Assembly: GCA_963707895.1 (NCBI GenBank)
Contig: CAVPRS010000007.1
Location: 1 to 64,000, forward strand
From: Fodinibacter sp963707895
Lineage (GTDB): Bacteria; Actinomycetota; Actinomycetes; Actinomycetales; Dermatophilaceae
Reading direction: 5' to 3'
Length of the DNA: 64,000 nt
Positions 43,400 through 52,710 of the stretch are shown here, piece by piece. The notes below the pieces were generated by a model. It saw only the letters and a program-made list of their open reading frames with translations, was not told the origin of the DNA and did no database searches. The position numbers and the translations under genes were made by a program. The first letter of the stretch is position 1. Every line of letters begins with the position of its first letter.

Positions 43400-44056
43400 T
43401 CACAGCTCCACGCCGACGTCGCCGATGGTGCGCACCACCTTGGCCTCGCCGTCGGCCAGGTCGTACTGCGCGCCCACGACGCCCAGGGCCCCTGAACGGA
43501 TCCGGTCGGCGATGAGCGTGGAGCGCTCGCTGATCAGGTCGCAGGTGCGCTCGACGTGCTCGCGCTCGATCTCCTCGATGGTGGGCGTGCGGCCGCCGCG
43601 GGACGCGGCCAGGACGCTCGGCGTCACCCGCTCGACGATGTCGCGGAGGAAGCCGCCGGGCACCTCGCCGGTGCGCACCGCCAGCTCGGCGGCGCTGACG
43701 GCTCCGCACGAGTCGTGGCCGAGCACGACGATGAGCGGGCAGTCGAGCACGCCGACGCCGAACTCGAGCGAGCCGAGCACGCTCGGGTCGAGGACGTGCC
43801 CCGCGGTGCGCACGACGAACAGGTCGCCGAGGCCCTGGTCGAAGATGATCTCGGCGGCGACCCGCGAGTCGGCGCAGCCGAAGAAGATCGCGAAGGGGTT
43901 CTGCTTCGCGGCGATCCGGTGCCGGAACTGCACGTCCTGGTGCGGGTGGGCCCGCTCGTCGGCCATGAACCGGGCGTTGCCGTCCGCGAGCACGCGCCAG
44001 GCCTCCTCCGGTGTGCGGGGCCGCGTCCCCGGCTGCGTGCGGTGCCGCTCGTTCAC
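43400..44056 (-). CDS. beta-class carbonic anhydrase
   Basis: This enzyme interconverts CO2 and bicarbonate. The Zn2+ ligands of beta-carbonic anhydrases are all present: Cys in FFGCADSRV, with its Asp-Arg dyad, and His and Cys in VLGHDSCGAV. I prefer GTG 44056 (VNERHRTQPGTRP, 218 aa); an in-frame GTG at 44104 would add a low-complexity 16-residue leader. It ends 46 nt before the MOSC gene. A SulP transporter, some of whose relatives move bicarbonate, lies 7 kb away. Confidence 0.92.
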   Translation of the reverse strand: MNERHRTQPGTRPRTPEEAWRVLADGNARFMADERAHPHQDVQFRHRIAAKQNPFAIFFGCADSRVAAEIIFDQGLGDLFVVRTAGHVLDPSVLGSLEFGVGVLDCPLIVVLGHDSCGAVSAAELAVRTGEVPGGFLRDIVERVTPSVLAASRGGRTPTIEEIEREHVERTCDLISERSTLIADRIRSGALGVVGAQYDLADGEAKVVRTIGDVGVEL

Positions 44057-44118
44057 GCTCGCGACGCTACCAGCGGCTCCGGTCCCCGCCGTCGGGGTGC
44101 CCACGGCATCCGACAGTT

Positions 44119-44158
44119 GGGTGCTCAGATGGTCGCCGGGACAGCCACCTGAGCACCC
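44119..44158 (-). terminator. terminator downstream of fumarase
   Basis: GGGTGCTCAG (44119-44128) pairs with CTGAGCACCC (44149-44158). After one mismatch a further 3 bp pair, around a 12-nt loop. It starts 10 nt beyond the fumarase stop on the minus strand and separates that operon from the carbonic anhydrase gene. Confidence 0.65.
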
Positions 44159-44168
44159 GACACGGGAG

Positions 44169-45884
44169 TCAGAGCAGGCCGGTGCGCTTCTCGATGGTGA
44201 AGGCCACCGGCTTGGTGACGGAGGCGAAGAAGTCGTTGCCCTTGTCGTCGACCACGACGAAGGCCGGGAAGTCCTCGACCTCGATCTTCCAGATCGCCTC
44301 CATGCCGAGCTCGGGGTACTCGAGCACCTCGACGCTCCTGATGCAGTCCTGGGCCAGCCGCGCAGCGGGGCCCCCGATCGAGCCGAGGTAGAACCCGCCG
44401 TGGGCCTGGCACGCGTCGGTGACCTGCTGGCTGCGGTTGCCCTTGGCGAGCATCACCATCGAGCCGCCGGCGGCCTGGAACTGGTCGACGTAGGAGTCCA
44501 TCCGACCGGCGGTCGTCGGGCCGAACGAGCCGGACGGCATCCCCTCGGGGGTCTTGGCCGGACCCGCGTAGTAGACCGGGTGGTCGCGCAGGTAGTCGGG
44601 CATCGGCTCGCCGGCGTCGAGCCGCTCCTTGATCTTCGCGTGGGCGATGTCCCGGGCGACCACCAGTGGGCCGTTGAGCGAGAGCCGGGTCTTGACGGGG
44701 TGCTTCGAGAGCTCCTCGAGGATCTGTGCCATCGGGCGGTTGAGGTCGATCGAGACGACCGCGCCCTGGCCGGTGGACGAGGCGCCCACGGCATCCGCCT
44801 GCTGGTCGCCGAGCCCGGTGTGGGTCTGGTCGGGCAGGAAGCGCGCGGGGTCGGTCTCGAGCTGCTCGATGAAGACGCCCTCGGGGGTGATCTTGCCGAG
44901 CACCTGCCGGTCGGCGGAGCACGACACCGCGATCGCGACGGGGAGCGAGGCACCGTGACGGGGCAGCCGGACCACACGCACGTCGTGGCAGAAGTACTTG
45001 CCGCCGAACTGCGCCCCGATGCCGAACTGCCGGGTCAGCTCGAGCACCTTCTCCTCGAGCTCGGTGTCACGGAAGCCGTGGCCGGTGGCCGCGTCGCCGG
45101 ACTTCGGCAGCTGGTCGAGGTACTTGGCGCTCGCGTACTTCGCTGTCTTGAGGGCGAACTCGGCACTCGTGCCACCGATGACGATGGCGAGGTGGTAGGG
45201 CGGGCAGGCCGCCGTGCCGAGGCCGCGCAGCTTCTCGTCGAGGAAGCGCAGCATGGCCTCGGGGTTGAGGATCGCCTTGGTCTCCTGGAACAGGTAGGAC
45301 TTGTTGGCGCTGCCGCCGCCCTTGGCCATGAAGAGGAACTTGTAGGTGGTCTCGTGCCCGGCCGTGGTGTCGGCGTAGAGCTCGATCTGGGCGGGCAGGT
45401 TGGACCCGGTGTTCCGCTCCTCCCACGTCGTCACCGGCGCCATCTGCGAGTACCGCAGGTTGAGTCGTGTGTAGGCGTCGTAGACCCCGCGGCTGATCGG
45501 CTCCTCGTCGCGACCGGGGGTGAGCACGTGCTGGCCGCGCTTGCCCATGACGATGGCCGTGCCGGTGTCCTGGCACATCGGCAGGATGCCGCCGGCGGCG
45601 ATGTTCGCGTTCTTGAGCAGGTCGAGCGCCACGAACTTGTCGTTGTTGCTCGCCTCCGGGTCGTCGAGGATGTTGGCGAGCTGCTGAAGGTGTGCCGGCC
45701 GAAGGTAGTGGGCGATGTCGTGCATCGCGGTCTCGGTGAGCATCCGCAGCGCCTCGGGCTCGACCTGGAGGAACGAACGCCCGCCCGGCCCGTCGACGAC
45801 CGAGACGCCCTCGGTGGTGAGCAGCCGGTAGGGCGTCTCGTCGCCGCCGACGGGGAGCAGGTCCTCGTAGCTGAACTCGGTCAT
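44169..45884 (-). CDS. fumA: fumarate hydratase, class I (4Fe-4S)
   Basis: Class I fumarases hydrate fumarate to malate in the TCA cycle using a labile 4Fe-4S cluster. The 571 aa product covers both domains in one chain. Candidate cluster cysteines lie in LPMCQDTGTAIVMGKRG and TAACPPYHLAIVIGG. The C-terminal domain includes FGPTTAGRMDSYVDQF and KGNRSQQVTDACQAHGGF. ATG 45884 overlaps the sugar kinase stop by one base; the open frame continues upstream only as a shadow of that gene. The symbol is by family; fumB is equally usable. Confidence 0.94.
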   Translation of the reverse strand: MTEFSYEDLLPVGGDETPYRLLTTEGVSVVDGPGGRSFLQVEPEALRMLTETAMHDIAHYLRPAHLQQLANILDDPEASNNDKFVALDLLKNANIAAGGILPMCQDTGTAIVMGKRGQHVLTPGRDEEPISRGVYDAYTRLNLRYSQMAPVTTWEERNTGSNLPAQIELYADTTAGHETTYKFLFMAKGGGSANKSYLFQETKAILNPEAMLRFLDEKLRGLGTAACPPYHLAIVIGGTSAEFALKTAKYASAKYLDQLPKSGDAATGHGFRDTELEEKVLELTRQFGIGAQFGGKYFCHDVRVVRLPRHGASLPVAIAVSCSADRQVLGKITPEGVFIEQLETDPARFLPDQTHTGLGDQQADAVGASSTGQGAVVSIDLNRPMAQILEELSKHPVKTRLSLNGPLVVARDIAHAKIKERLDAGEPMPDYLRDHPVYYAGPAKTPEGMPSGSFGPTTAGRMDSYVDQFQAAGGSMVMLAKGNRSQQVTDACQAHGGFYLGSIGGPAARLAQDCIRSVEVLEYPELGMEAIWKIEVEDFPAFVVVDDKGNDFFASVTKPVAFTIEKRTGLL

Positions 45885-46810
45885 CAGATCTCCTCCCGGG
45901 TGGGGGCGTAGGCGCCGGGGCGGCGAACCGTGAGGCCGCTGGTCGCCAGCGCGCGGTCGATCGCGGGGCGCACGTCGGCGAGCCCGGCGGCGTGCAACCG
46001 CTCGCGCGCCTCGCCGCTGCCGAGCAGACCCTCGTCGAGCAGCCCGCTCACCAGGCCGGCCATGAACGAGTCGCCCGCCCCGACCGTGTCGACGACGCCG
46101 GTGACGTGGGCGGGCTCGCTGTCCTCCTCGCCGGACGCCGCCCGCCAGGTGACGCCGTCGGGGCCGAGCGTGACCACGGTGAGCGCGGCGCCCAGCTCCG
46201 CCCACCGGGACATCACCTCCGACGAGGTTTTCCCGGCATACAACCAGTCGATGTCGTCCTCGGAGCACTTGACGACGTCGGAGAGAGCCACGAGCTCCTC
46301 GACGCGGGGGCGCACCTCGTCGGCCGAGCCCATGATCGTGGGCCGCATGTTGGGGTCGTACGAGACGGTGCCGGCGGCGCGGGCGCGGTGCACGGCGTCG
46401 GTGACCTCGACATCCCCGGGCCGCAGGGTGGTGCCGATCGAGCCGATGTGCAGGTGCCCCGTCCCGACAGGCAGCTGCACGCGGGGCAGGTTCCAGTGCA
46501 GGTCGAAGACGTAGGAGGCGGCGCCGGACTCGTCGATGGTGGCGGCTGCCGTCGAGGTGGGGTGGGTCGGGCTCGTGCTTCCCGGGAGCAGCTGCACCCC
46601 GCCGGACTCGACGTGCTCACGGCAGCGGATGCCGCGCTCGTCGGTGCCGACGAGGGTCGCGAACCAGGTGTCGTGACCCAGCCGGGCGAGCCCGAGGGCG
46701 ACGTTGGCCGGCGAGCCCCCGACGTGTTCCGCGGTCTGCCCGTCGGGGGTGTGCACGATGTCGACGAGCAGCTCACCGATGACGACGACGGGTGCGGTGC
46801 TGGGAGTCAC
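45884..46810 (-). CDS. PfkB-family carbohydrate kinase (fructokinase-like)
   Basis: The 308 aa product is a ribokinase/PfkB-fold sugar kinase. It has the N-terminal VVVIGELLVDIVH, the substrate-binding GGSPANVALGLARLG and the catalytic-site motif DTVGAGDSFMAGL near the C-terminus. Fructose is a likely substrate, from the fructokinase-like layout, but this is not proven. The start is GTG 46810. It is coupled to fumarase (TGATG). The promoter must lie in the 54-nt gap to the divergent DUF4245 gene. Confidence 0.9.
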   Translation of the reverse strand: MTPSTAPVVVIGELLVDIVHTPDGQTAEHVGGSPANVALGLARLGHDTWFATLVGTDERGIRCREHVESGGVQLLPGSTSPTHPTSTAAATIDESGAASYVFDLHWNLPRVQLPVGTGHLHIGSIGTTLRPGDVEVTDAVHRARAAGTVSYDPNMRPTIMGSADEVRPRVEELVALSDVVKCSEDDIDWLYAGKTSSEVMSRWAELGAALTVVTLGPDGVTWRAASGEEDSEPAHVTGVVDTVGAGDSFMAGLVSGLLDEGLLGSGEARERLHAAGLADVRPAIDRALATSGLTVRRPGAYAPTREEI

Positions 46811-46864
46811 GCTTCACCCTATCGCCGGGGCGATTGGGCGGTCGGGGCGCCCGTCGGCGACGAT

Positions 46865-47428
46865 ATGGGGGTGACGACGCCCGCACCTCCCCAGAGCCGC
46901 TACTCCATGGGGTCCGCCAAGAACCTCGTGCTGTCGCTGCTCGCCGTGGTCGGCATGATGCTCGTGCTGGTGCTCGTCGTGCCGCGGGTCAGCTCGGTGA
47001 GCGGGCCACCGGTCGACGTCCACGCCACCGGCGTAGGGGTCAAGCAGCAGACGGGGTGGCCGATCGTCGAGGCGGTCGGGCTGCCGAAGGGCTGGAACAC
47101 GACGTCGGCCCGCTTCGTGCGCACCACCGACGGGTTCTCCACCTGGCACGCCGGCTACCAGACCCCGTCGGGGACGTACGTCGCCGTCGAGCAGACCAAG
47201 GACCCCACGCCGCTGTGGGTCGAGGCGCAGACCAACCGCGCGCCCAAGACCGGCACCCTCGAGGCGGGCGGTCGCACCTGGACCAAGTACGTGCGTGACA
47301 ACAAGGTGCAGAACAGCCTCGTCGCCGGCCCGGCCTCGCCGGGTGACCTCACCACGCTCATCACGGGGACGGCGAGCTTCGAGGAGATGGCCGAGTTCGT
47401 CGAGCACCTCCAGCCCGTCACGTCCTGA
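46865..47428 (+). CDS. DUF4245 membrane-anchored protein
   Basis: The 187 aa product has one N-terminal membrane segment (LVLSLLAVVGMMLVLVLVVP) and an extracytoplasmic DUF4245 domain with TGWPIVEAVGLPKGWNTTSA and STWHAGYQTPSGTYVAVEQ. This actinobacterial family has no established function. It commonly lies beside xseA/xseB and fumarase, as here. ATG 46865 is chosen; GTG 46871 is also possible. Confidence 0.85.
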   Translation: MGVTTPAPPQSRYSMGSAKNLVLSLLAVVGMMLVLVLVVPRVSSVSGPPVDVHATGVGVKQQTGWPIVEAVGLPKGWNTTSARFVRTTDGFSTWHAGYQTPSGTYVAVEQTKDPTPLWVEAQTNRAPKTGTLEAGGRTWTKYVRDNKVQNSLVAGPASPGDLTTLITGTASFEEMAEFVEHLQPVTS

Positions 47429-47452
47429 CCGGGCGGATCACTCCGGCCCAGG

Positions 47453-47728
47453 TCAGCCCTCGGCGGTGATCCGCGCCTCGGCGTGGTCGAGCCAGGTGGA
47501 GCAGTGCGCGGCGAGCGCCTCGCCCCGCTGCCAGAGGCCCATGCTCTCCTCGAGGCCCACCGAGCCGTTCTCGAGCCGCGCGACGAGGTCGACGAGCTCG
47601 TCGCGGGCCTGCTCGTAGGACATCGACGCGACGTCGGCGTTCGGGTCGTCGGCGGGTGCCCCCACCTCGCCGTCGCGTGCTGACCCGTCGGGTTCCTCGG
47701 AGCCGGCCGCACCTGCCTTCTTCGCCAT
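47453..47728 (-). CDS. xseB: exodeoxyribonuclease VII small subunit
   Basis: XseB is the helical small subunit of ExoVII. The 91 aa product has a charged, disordered N-terminal ~33 residues. The core MSYEQARDELVDLVARLENG and GLEESMGLWQRGEALAAHC then matches the family signature. It lies downstream of xseA on the same strand, 63 nt away, and converges with the DUF4245 gene. Confidence 0.93.
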   Translation of the reverse strand: MAKKAGAAGSEEPDGSARDGEVGAPADDPNADVASMSYEQARDELVDLVARLENGSVGLEESMGLWQRGEALAAHCSTWLDHAEARITAEG

Positions 47729-47791
47729 GGCGGGCAGCCTAGTCGGCGCTGCCGACGAGGTCAGCGAGGTGAGGCACGCGGGATGCGAGGG

Positions 47792-49055
47792 TCAGGCCTC
47801 GTCGACCCCGACCGTTCGTGCAGCGAAGTCGCCGCGGGCCACGCGCACCCGCAGCAGCTCGCCGACCTCGAGCTCGGCGGGGTCGCTGACGATCGCGCCG
47901 TCGGCCTGCTGGACGATCGCGTAGCCGCGGTCGAGCGTCGACTGCGGTGACAGCGTGCGCACCTGGGCCCGCAGGAAGGCCGTGTGGTCGCGAGCGCGGT
48001 GCAGCTGGCCCTCGACGCGGCGTCGGGCCCGTTGGCGCAGCGCCTCGACGACCTCACGCTGACCGCGCACGAAGGCACCCTTGTCGGTGAGCACCGGGCG
48101 GCTGCGCAGCTCGACGAGCCGGCGCCGCTCGTGGTGCAGCCGGCCGGCCAGCGCGCGCCGGCCCCGCTCGCGCGCGGCGGCGACGGCGGCACGCTCGGCA
48201 GCGGCATCCGGCACGATCGCCTTGGCGGCGTCGGTGGGGGTGGACGCGCGGTGGTCGGCGACCAGGTCGAGCAACGGGGTGTCGACGTCGTGCCCGATGG
48301 CGCTCACGACCGGGGTGCGCGCCGCCGCTACGGCGCGCACGAGGGTCTCGTTGCTGAACGGCAGGAGGTCCTCGACGCCGCCACCTCCCCGGGCGATGAC
48401 GATGACGTCGACCTCGGGGTGCGCGTCGAGCTCGGCCAGGGCGGCCGACACCTCGGTGACGGCGGACGCTGCCCTGCACCGCGACCTGGCGGATCTCGAA
48501 GCGGGTCGCCGGCCAGCGGCGGCGGGCGTTCTCGACCACGTCGCGCTCGGCCGCGCTGGCCCGCCCGCAGACCAGCCCCACCCGCCGGGGGAGGAAGGGC
48601 AGCGGGCGCTTGCGGTCGCGGTCGAACAGGCCCTCCTGGGCCAGGTGCCGCTTGAGGTACTCGAGCCGAGCGAGCAGCTCGCCCACCCCGACCGGGCGGA
48701 TCTGCCGGGCGTCGAGCATCAGCGACCCGCGCTGGGTCCAGAACGCGGGCTTGGCCTGCAGCACGACCCGGGCACCCTCGCTCAGTGGGCCCGGCATGGC
48801 GTCGAGGGCGTTGACCTGGATCGACACCGACAGGCTCATGTCGACGTCGGGGTCGCGCAGGGTGAGGTAGGCCGTGCGGGCGCCGGGGCGGCGGTTGAGC
48901 TGCACGACCTGGCCCTCGACCCACAGCGTCGACATCTTCTCGACGTACTCGCCGATCTTCATCGACAGCAGGCGCACCGGCCACGGCTGCTCGGCCGTCG
49001 TGTCGGCGGCCCGCTCGGGCAGCGGACCGCGGCCCTGGGGTGCCGGCGTGCTCAT
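47792..49055 (-). CDS. xseA: exodeoxyribonuclease VII large subunit (one-base frameshift)
   Basis: ExoVII degrades single-stranded DNA from both ends. From ATG 49055 the OB-fold domain reads WPVRLLSMKIGEYVEKMSTL, VEGQVVQLNRRPGARTAYLT. Next come FDRDRKRPLPFLPRRVGLVC and RWPATRFEIRQVAVQG. An extra base at ~48470 then breaks the frame; the next frame resumes ASAVTEVSAALAELDAHPEV with the catalytic-domain motif ARGGGGVEDLLPFSNE. Corrected length is 420 aa. xseB follows. The break is probably a sequence error. Confidence 0.9.
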
Positions 49056-49113
49056 GCGCCGGACTCTAGACCGCGGGGGCGACGGCCGGGGGCGGGGACA
49101 ACAACCTCGGGCC

Positions 49114-49221
49114 GTGCGGGCTCGCACCTGGGAGACGGTCGTCCCGCCGACCAGTGCCTACGGCGTCGCCAAGAGCACGCCGTCGGACCACAACGTGTTC
49201 ATGACCTGGGCCTTCGTCTGA
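49114..49221 (+). pseudogene. short C-terminal fragment, possibly endonuclease/exonuclease/phosphatase family
   Basis: Between xseA and ispH a 35-codon in-frame stretch from GTG 49114 reads RARTWETVVPPTSAYG and ends TPSDHNVFMTWAFV before a TGA. The SDHN followed by a hydrophobic beta-strand is how EEP-fold nucleases commonly end. No upstream part of such a gene remains; xseA occupies the other strand. It is best seen as a gene remnant, and chance coding is possible. Confidence 0.3.
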
Positions 49222-49292
49222 GCGGCGGCACTGCCACCGCGGCTCGGGCCGGGGATTCGGGTGGGGGACCACGGCCACCTACCATGGAGGGC

Positions 49293-50306
49293 ATGGCTGA
49301 CTCCACGAAGCGCGTTCTCCTCGCCGCCCCGCGCGGCTACTGCGCGGGTGTCGACCGGGCCGTCGTCACGGTCGAGAAGGCCCTCGAGCTCTACGGCTCG
49401 CCGGTCTACGTGCGCAAGGAGATCGTGCACAACAAGCACGTCGTCACCACGCTGCAGAAGCGCGGGGCGATCTTCGTCGACGAGACCGACGAGGTGCCGG
49501 AGGGCGCGACCGTCGTCTTCTCGGCGCACGGCGTGGCCCCGGTCGTCCACGAGGAGGCGCGCGCCCTGTCGCTGCGCACCATCGATGCCACCTGCCCGCT
49601 GGTCACCAAGGTGCACCGCGAGGCCGTGCGCTTCGCCGACAGCGACTACGACATCCTGCTCATCGGCCACGAGGGCCACGAGGAGGTCATCGGCACCGCC
49701 GGCGAGGCACCCGAGCACATCCAGCTCGTCGACGGCCCCGACGACGTCGACAACGTGACGGTGCGCGACCCCGACAAGGTCGTCTGGCTCTCGCAGACCA
49801 CGCTGTCCGTCGACGAGACGATGGAGACCGTGCGCCGGCTGCGCGAGCGCTTCCCCTCGCTGCAGGACCCGCCCAGCGACGACATCTGCTACGCCACCCA
49901 GAACCGCCAGCTCGCCGTGAAGCAGATGGCCGCCCAGTGCGACCTCATGCTCGTCATCGGCTCGCGCAACTCCTCGAACTCCGTGCGCCTCGTCGAGGTC
50001 GCCCTCGAACACGGTTCACGCGCGGGCCACCTCGTCGACTACGCCGACGAGATCGACGAGGCCTGGCTCGACGGGGTGTCGACGGTGGGCGTGACCTCCG
50101 GGGCGTCGGTCCCCGAGATCCTGGTCCGTGACGTGCTCGACCACCTCTCCGCGCGAGGCTTCGCCGACGTCGAGCCGGTCGTCGCGGCCGAGGAGTCGAT
50201 CATGTTCTCGCTGCCCACCGAGATCCGCCGTGACCTCAAGGCCGCGGGCAAGAGCGACAAGATGCGGCACGACGCCAGCTTCGCCGAGGCCGGTTCCCTC
50301 CACTGA
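49293..50306 (+). CDS. ispH: 4-hydroxy-3-methylbut-2-enyl diphosphate reductase
   Basis: IspH performs the last step of the MEP isoprenoid pathway, giving IPP and DMAPP. The 337 aa product has the three [4Fe-4S] cysteines: GYCAGV (C17), DATCPLV (C101) and DDICYAT (C199). The catalytic-site glutamate and TQNRQ region are also present. ATG 49293 follows GGAGGG (49286-49291). Confidence 0.96.
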   Translation: MADSTKRVLLAAPRGYCAGVDRAVVTVEKALELYGSPVYVRKEIVHNKHVVTTLQKRGAIFVDETDEVPEGATVVFSAHGVAPVVHEEARALSLRTIDATCPLVTKVHREAVRFADSDYDILLIGHEGHEEVIGTAGEAPEHIQLVDGPDDVDNVTVRDPDKVVWLSQTTLSVDETMETVRRLRERFPSLQDPPSDDICYATQNRQLAVKQMAAQCDLMLVIGSRNSSNSVRLVEVALEHGSRAGHLVDYADEIDEAWLDGVSTVGVTSGASVPEILVRDVLDHLSARGFADVEPVVAAEESIMFSLPTEIRRDLKAAGKSDKMRHDASFAEAGSLH

Positions 50307-50322
50307 CGATCGGGGTGGCTCG

Positions 50323-50814
50323 GTGAGCGAGTCGGATGCGGTGCACGCGCCGGTCACGCTCGCCCTCGAGCCCGAGGCCCTCGCGGCCGCCGGCCGGCTG
50401 CTGCACGACTTCAACACCGAGTACGACGACCCGACCCCCGGAGCCAAGGCCCTGGCCGAGCGGCTCGAGGTGCTGGTCGGCGACGAGGACACCGACGTGC
50501 TGCTCGTCGGTGCTGACGACGCAGGCCGTGCCACCGGCGTGGCCGTGCTGCGCTTCCGCCGCTCCTTGTGGACCGCTGCCGACGAGTGCTACCTCGCCGA
50601 GCTCTACGTCGTGCCGGGACGACGGGGGAGCGGCCTCGGGCGGGTCCTGCTTCGAGCCTGCGTCGAGCGCGCCGTGGCTCGCGGCTGCGACTTCATCGAC
50701 CTGTCGACAAGTGAGGACGACGTCGCGGCCCGCCACCTCTACGAGGCGGAGGGCTTCCGCCGCACCGAGGGCGAGGGCGGACCCCTGGCGTTCCACTACG
50801 AGTGCGACCTCTGA
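50323..50814 (+). CDS. GNAT-family N-acetyltransferase
   Basis: The 163 aa product has the acetyl-CoA-binding motif A (YVVPGRRGSGLGRVLLRAC, about residues 99-117) and motif B region ARHLYEAEGFRRTEGEGG. The N-terminal FNTEYDDPTPGA segment recurs in a common actinobacterial GNAT subgroup; the substrate is unknown. GTG 50323 lies 16 nt after ispH, so the two may be cotranscribed. Confidence 0.88.
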   Translation: MSESDAVHAPVTLALEPEALAAAGRLLHDFNTEYDDPTPGAKALAERLEVLVGDEDTDVLLVGADDAGRATGVAVLRFRRSLWTAADECYLAELYVVPGRRGSGLGRVLLRACVERAVARGCDFIDLSTSEDDVAARHLYEAEGFRRTEGEGGPLAFHYECDL

Positions 50815-50943
50815 CCCGGCCGCCGCTCACCCGGCCGGGGTGATGACCGCTGGGCCGTCGCGTCGACACGATCGGCCTGTGGGTCGAGCAGCGCGCCGTC
50901 CTGGGACAGGCCGGCGCCGTGGCGAAAGGGCGGTGGTGCGCGG

Positions 50944-52710
50944 ATGAGCACGCCGACCTCGACGCCGCCCGCTCCCGCTCGCGGCAACGTACTGGTCGAG
51001 TTCGTCCCCGGGATCACCCTGTTCCGCAGCTACCAGCGGGGCTGGCTCAGCAAGGACGTCGTCGCCGGCCTCGTGCTCTCCGCCCTGCTGGTCCCCCAGG
51101 GCATGGCCTACGCCGAGCTCGCCGGGCTCCCACCGGTGACCGGCCTCTACACGTCGATCCTCTGCCTGATCGGCTACGCCCTGTTCGGCCCCTCGCGCAT
51201 CCTCGTCCTCGGCCCGGACTCCTCGCTGGGCCCGATGATCGCCGCGACCATCGCCCCGCTGGCGCTCGCCGACGGCGACCCGGCCAGGGCCGTCGCGCTG
51301 GCGTCGGTCCTGGCGCTCCTCGTGGGGGTCGTGATGACCGTGGCGGGACTGGCGCACCTGGGGTTCGTCGCCGACCTGCTCTCGAAGCCCACCCAGATCG
51401 GCTACATGAACGGTCTGGCGCTGACCATCGTCGTCGGCCAGCTGCCCAAGCTCTTCGGCTTCTCGGTCGATGCCGACGGGCTCATCGCCGAGACCCGGGC
51501 CTTCGTCGCGGGGATGGCGGACCAGCTCTTCAACGGGACGGCTGCGGCGATCGGCGTGGTCTCGCTCGTGGGCATCATCCTGATGCAGCGGCTCATCCCG
51601 AAGGTCCCCGCGGTGCTGGTCGTCGTCGTGCTCGCCTCGCTGGCCGTCAACCTGTTCGACCTGCAGGACGAGGGCGTGAAGACCATCGGGGTGCTGCCCC
51701 AGGGCTTCCCGCCGCTGACCGTCCCGACCGTGCCCTGGGCCGACGTGCCGGAGCTGTTCCTCGGTGCGGTCGCCATCGCCGTGGTCGCCCTGGCCGACAC
51801 GATGTCGACGGCGTCGTCGTTCGCGGCCCGGCGCGGCGAGCGGGTGCGCGGTGACCAGGAGATGATCGGGATCGGTGCCGCCAACATCTTCGCCGGCTTC
51901 TTCCAGGGCTTCCCGGTCAGCACGAGCGGCTCGCGCACCGCGGTGTCCGAGCAGGCCGGGTCCCGCTCGCAGGTGACCGGGATCGTCGGTGCCGCCGTCA
52001 TCACGGTCGTCCTGCTGTTCGCCACCGGGATCATGCAGTACGTGCCGCAGCCCACGCTCGGCGCCATCGTCATCGCGGCCGCGTTGTCGCTGGCCGACAT
52101 CCCCGCGACCCGGCGGCTCTGGAACCAGAGGCGCACCGAGTTCGGGCTCTCGATCGCCGCGTTCCTCGGGGTCGCGCTCCTGGGCGTGCTCCCGGGCATC
52201 CTGCTCGCCATCACCCTGTCGATCCTCAACGTGTTCCGGCGGGTGTGGTGGCCGCACCGCGCCGAGCTCGGGCGGGTCGAGGGCCTCGCCGGCCTGCACG
52301 ACACCGACACCTACCCTCACTCGCAGCTGCTGCCCGGGCTCGTCGTCTACCGCTTCGACGCCCCGCTGATCTTCGCCAACTCGCGGATGTTCGGGGACAG
52401 CGTGCGGCAGATGGCGGAGGAACAACCCGACCTGCGGTGGGTGATCGTGGCCGCCGAGCCGATGACCGACATCGACACCACCGCCTCCGACATGCTGGTC
52501 GACCTCGACGAGTGGCTCAACGCCCGGTCGGTGTCACTGGCGTTCGCCGAGGTCAAGGACCCGGTGCGGGAGAAGATCCAGCGCTACGAGCTCGAGCGCA
52601 CGATCGACCCGGCGCACTTCTACCCCACCCTCGACGAGGCCGTCGCCGCCTACATGGCGCAGACCGGAGCGACGTGGCAGGACGCCCACCCGGAAGGAGA
52701 GCGACCGTGA
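50944..52710 (+). CDS. SulP-family anion transporter with STAS domain
   Basis: The 588 aa product has 10-12 membrane segments, starting after FVPGITLFRSYQRGWLSKDV with VLSALLVPQGMAYAELAGLP, the SulP signature. A cytoplasmic STAS domain follows (about residues 445-560; VYRFDAPLIFANSRMFGDSV). Family members carry sulfate, bicarbonate or other anions. Its stop overlaps the lipid-kinase start (GTGA), beginning a three-gene coupled set. Confidence 0.92.
   Translation: MSTPTSTPPAPARGNVLVEFVPGITLFRSYQRGWLSKDVVAGLVLSALLVPQGMAYAELAGLPPVTGLYTSILCLIGYALFGPSRILVLGPDSSLGPMIAATIAPLALADGDPARAVALASVLALLVGVVMTVAGLAHLGFVADLLSKPTQIGYMNGLALTIVVGQLPKLFGFSVDADGLIAETRAFVAGMADQLFNGTAAAIGVVSLVGIILMQRLIPKVPAVLVVVVLASLAVNLFDLQDEGVKTIGVLPQGFPPLTVPTVPWADVPELFLGAVAIAVVALADTMSTASSFAARRGERVRGDQEMIGIGAANIFAGFFQGFPVSTSGSRTAVSEQAGSRSQVTGIVGAAVITVVLLFATGIMQYVPQPTLGAIVIAAALSLADIPATRRLWNQRRTEFGLSIAAFLGVALLGVLPGILLAITLSILNVFRRVWWPHRAELGRVEGLAGLHDTDTYPHSQLLPGLVVYRFDAPLIFANSRMFGDSVRQMAEEQPDLRWVIVAAEPMTDIDTTASDMLVDLDEWLNARSVSLAFAEVKDPVREKIQRYELERTIDPAHFYPTLDEAVAAYMAQTGATWQDAHPEGERP

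Noticed and set aside
44169..46268. 699-residue fumarase with a long N-terminal extension
   Set aside because: The extension overlaps the sugar-kinase gene in another frame. MTEFSYEDLLPVGG at 45884 is the natural start.
47433..47474. Inverted repeat GCGGATCAC/GTGATCCGC between DUF4245 and xseB genes
   Set aside because: The stem is only 9 bp with a 24-nt loop and lies partly in the xseB coding end. This is too weak to call a terminator.
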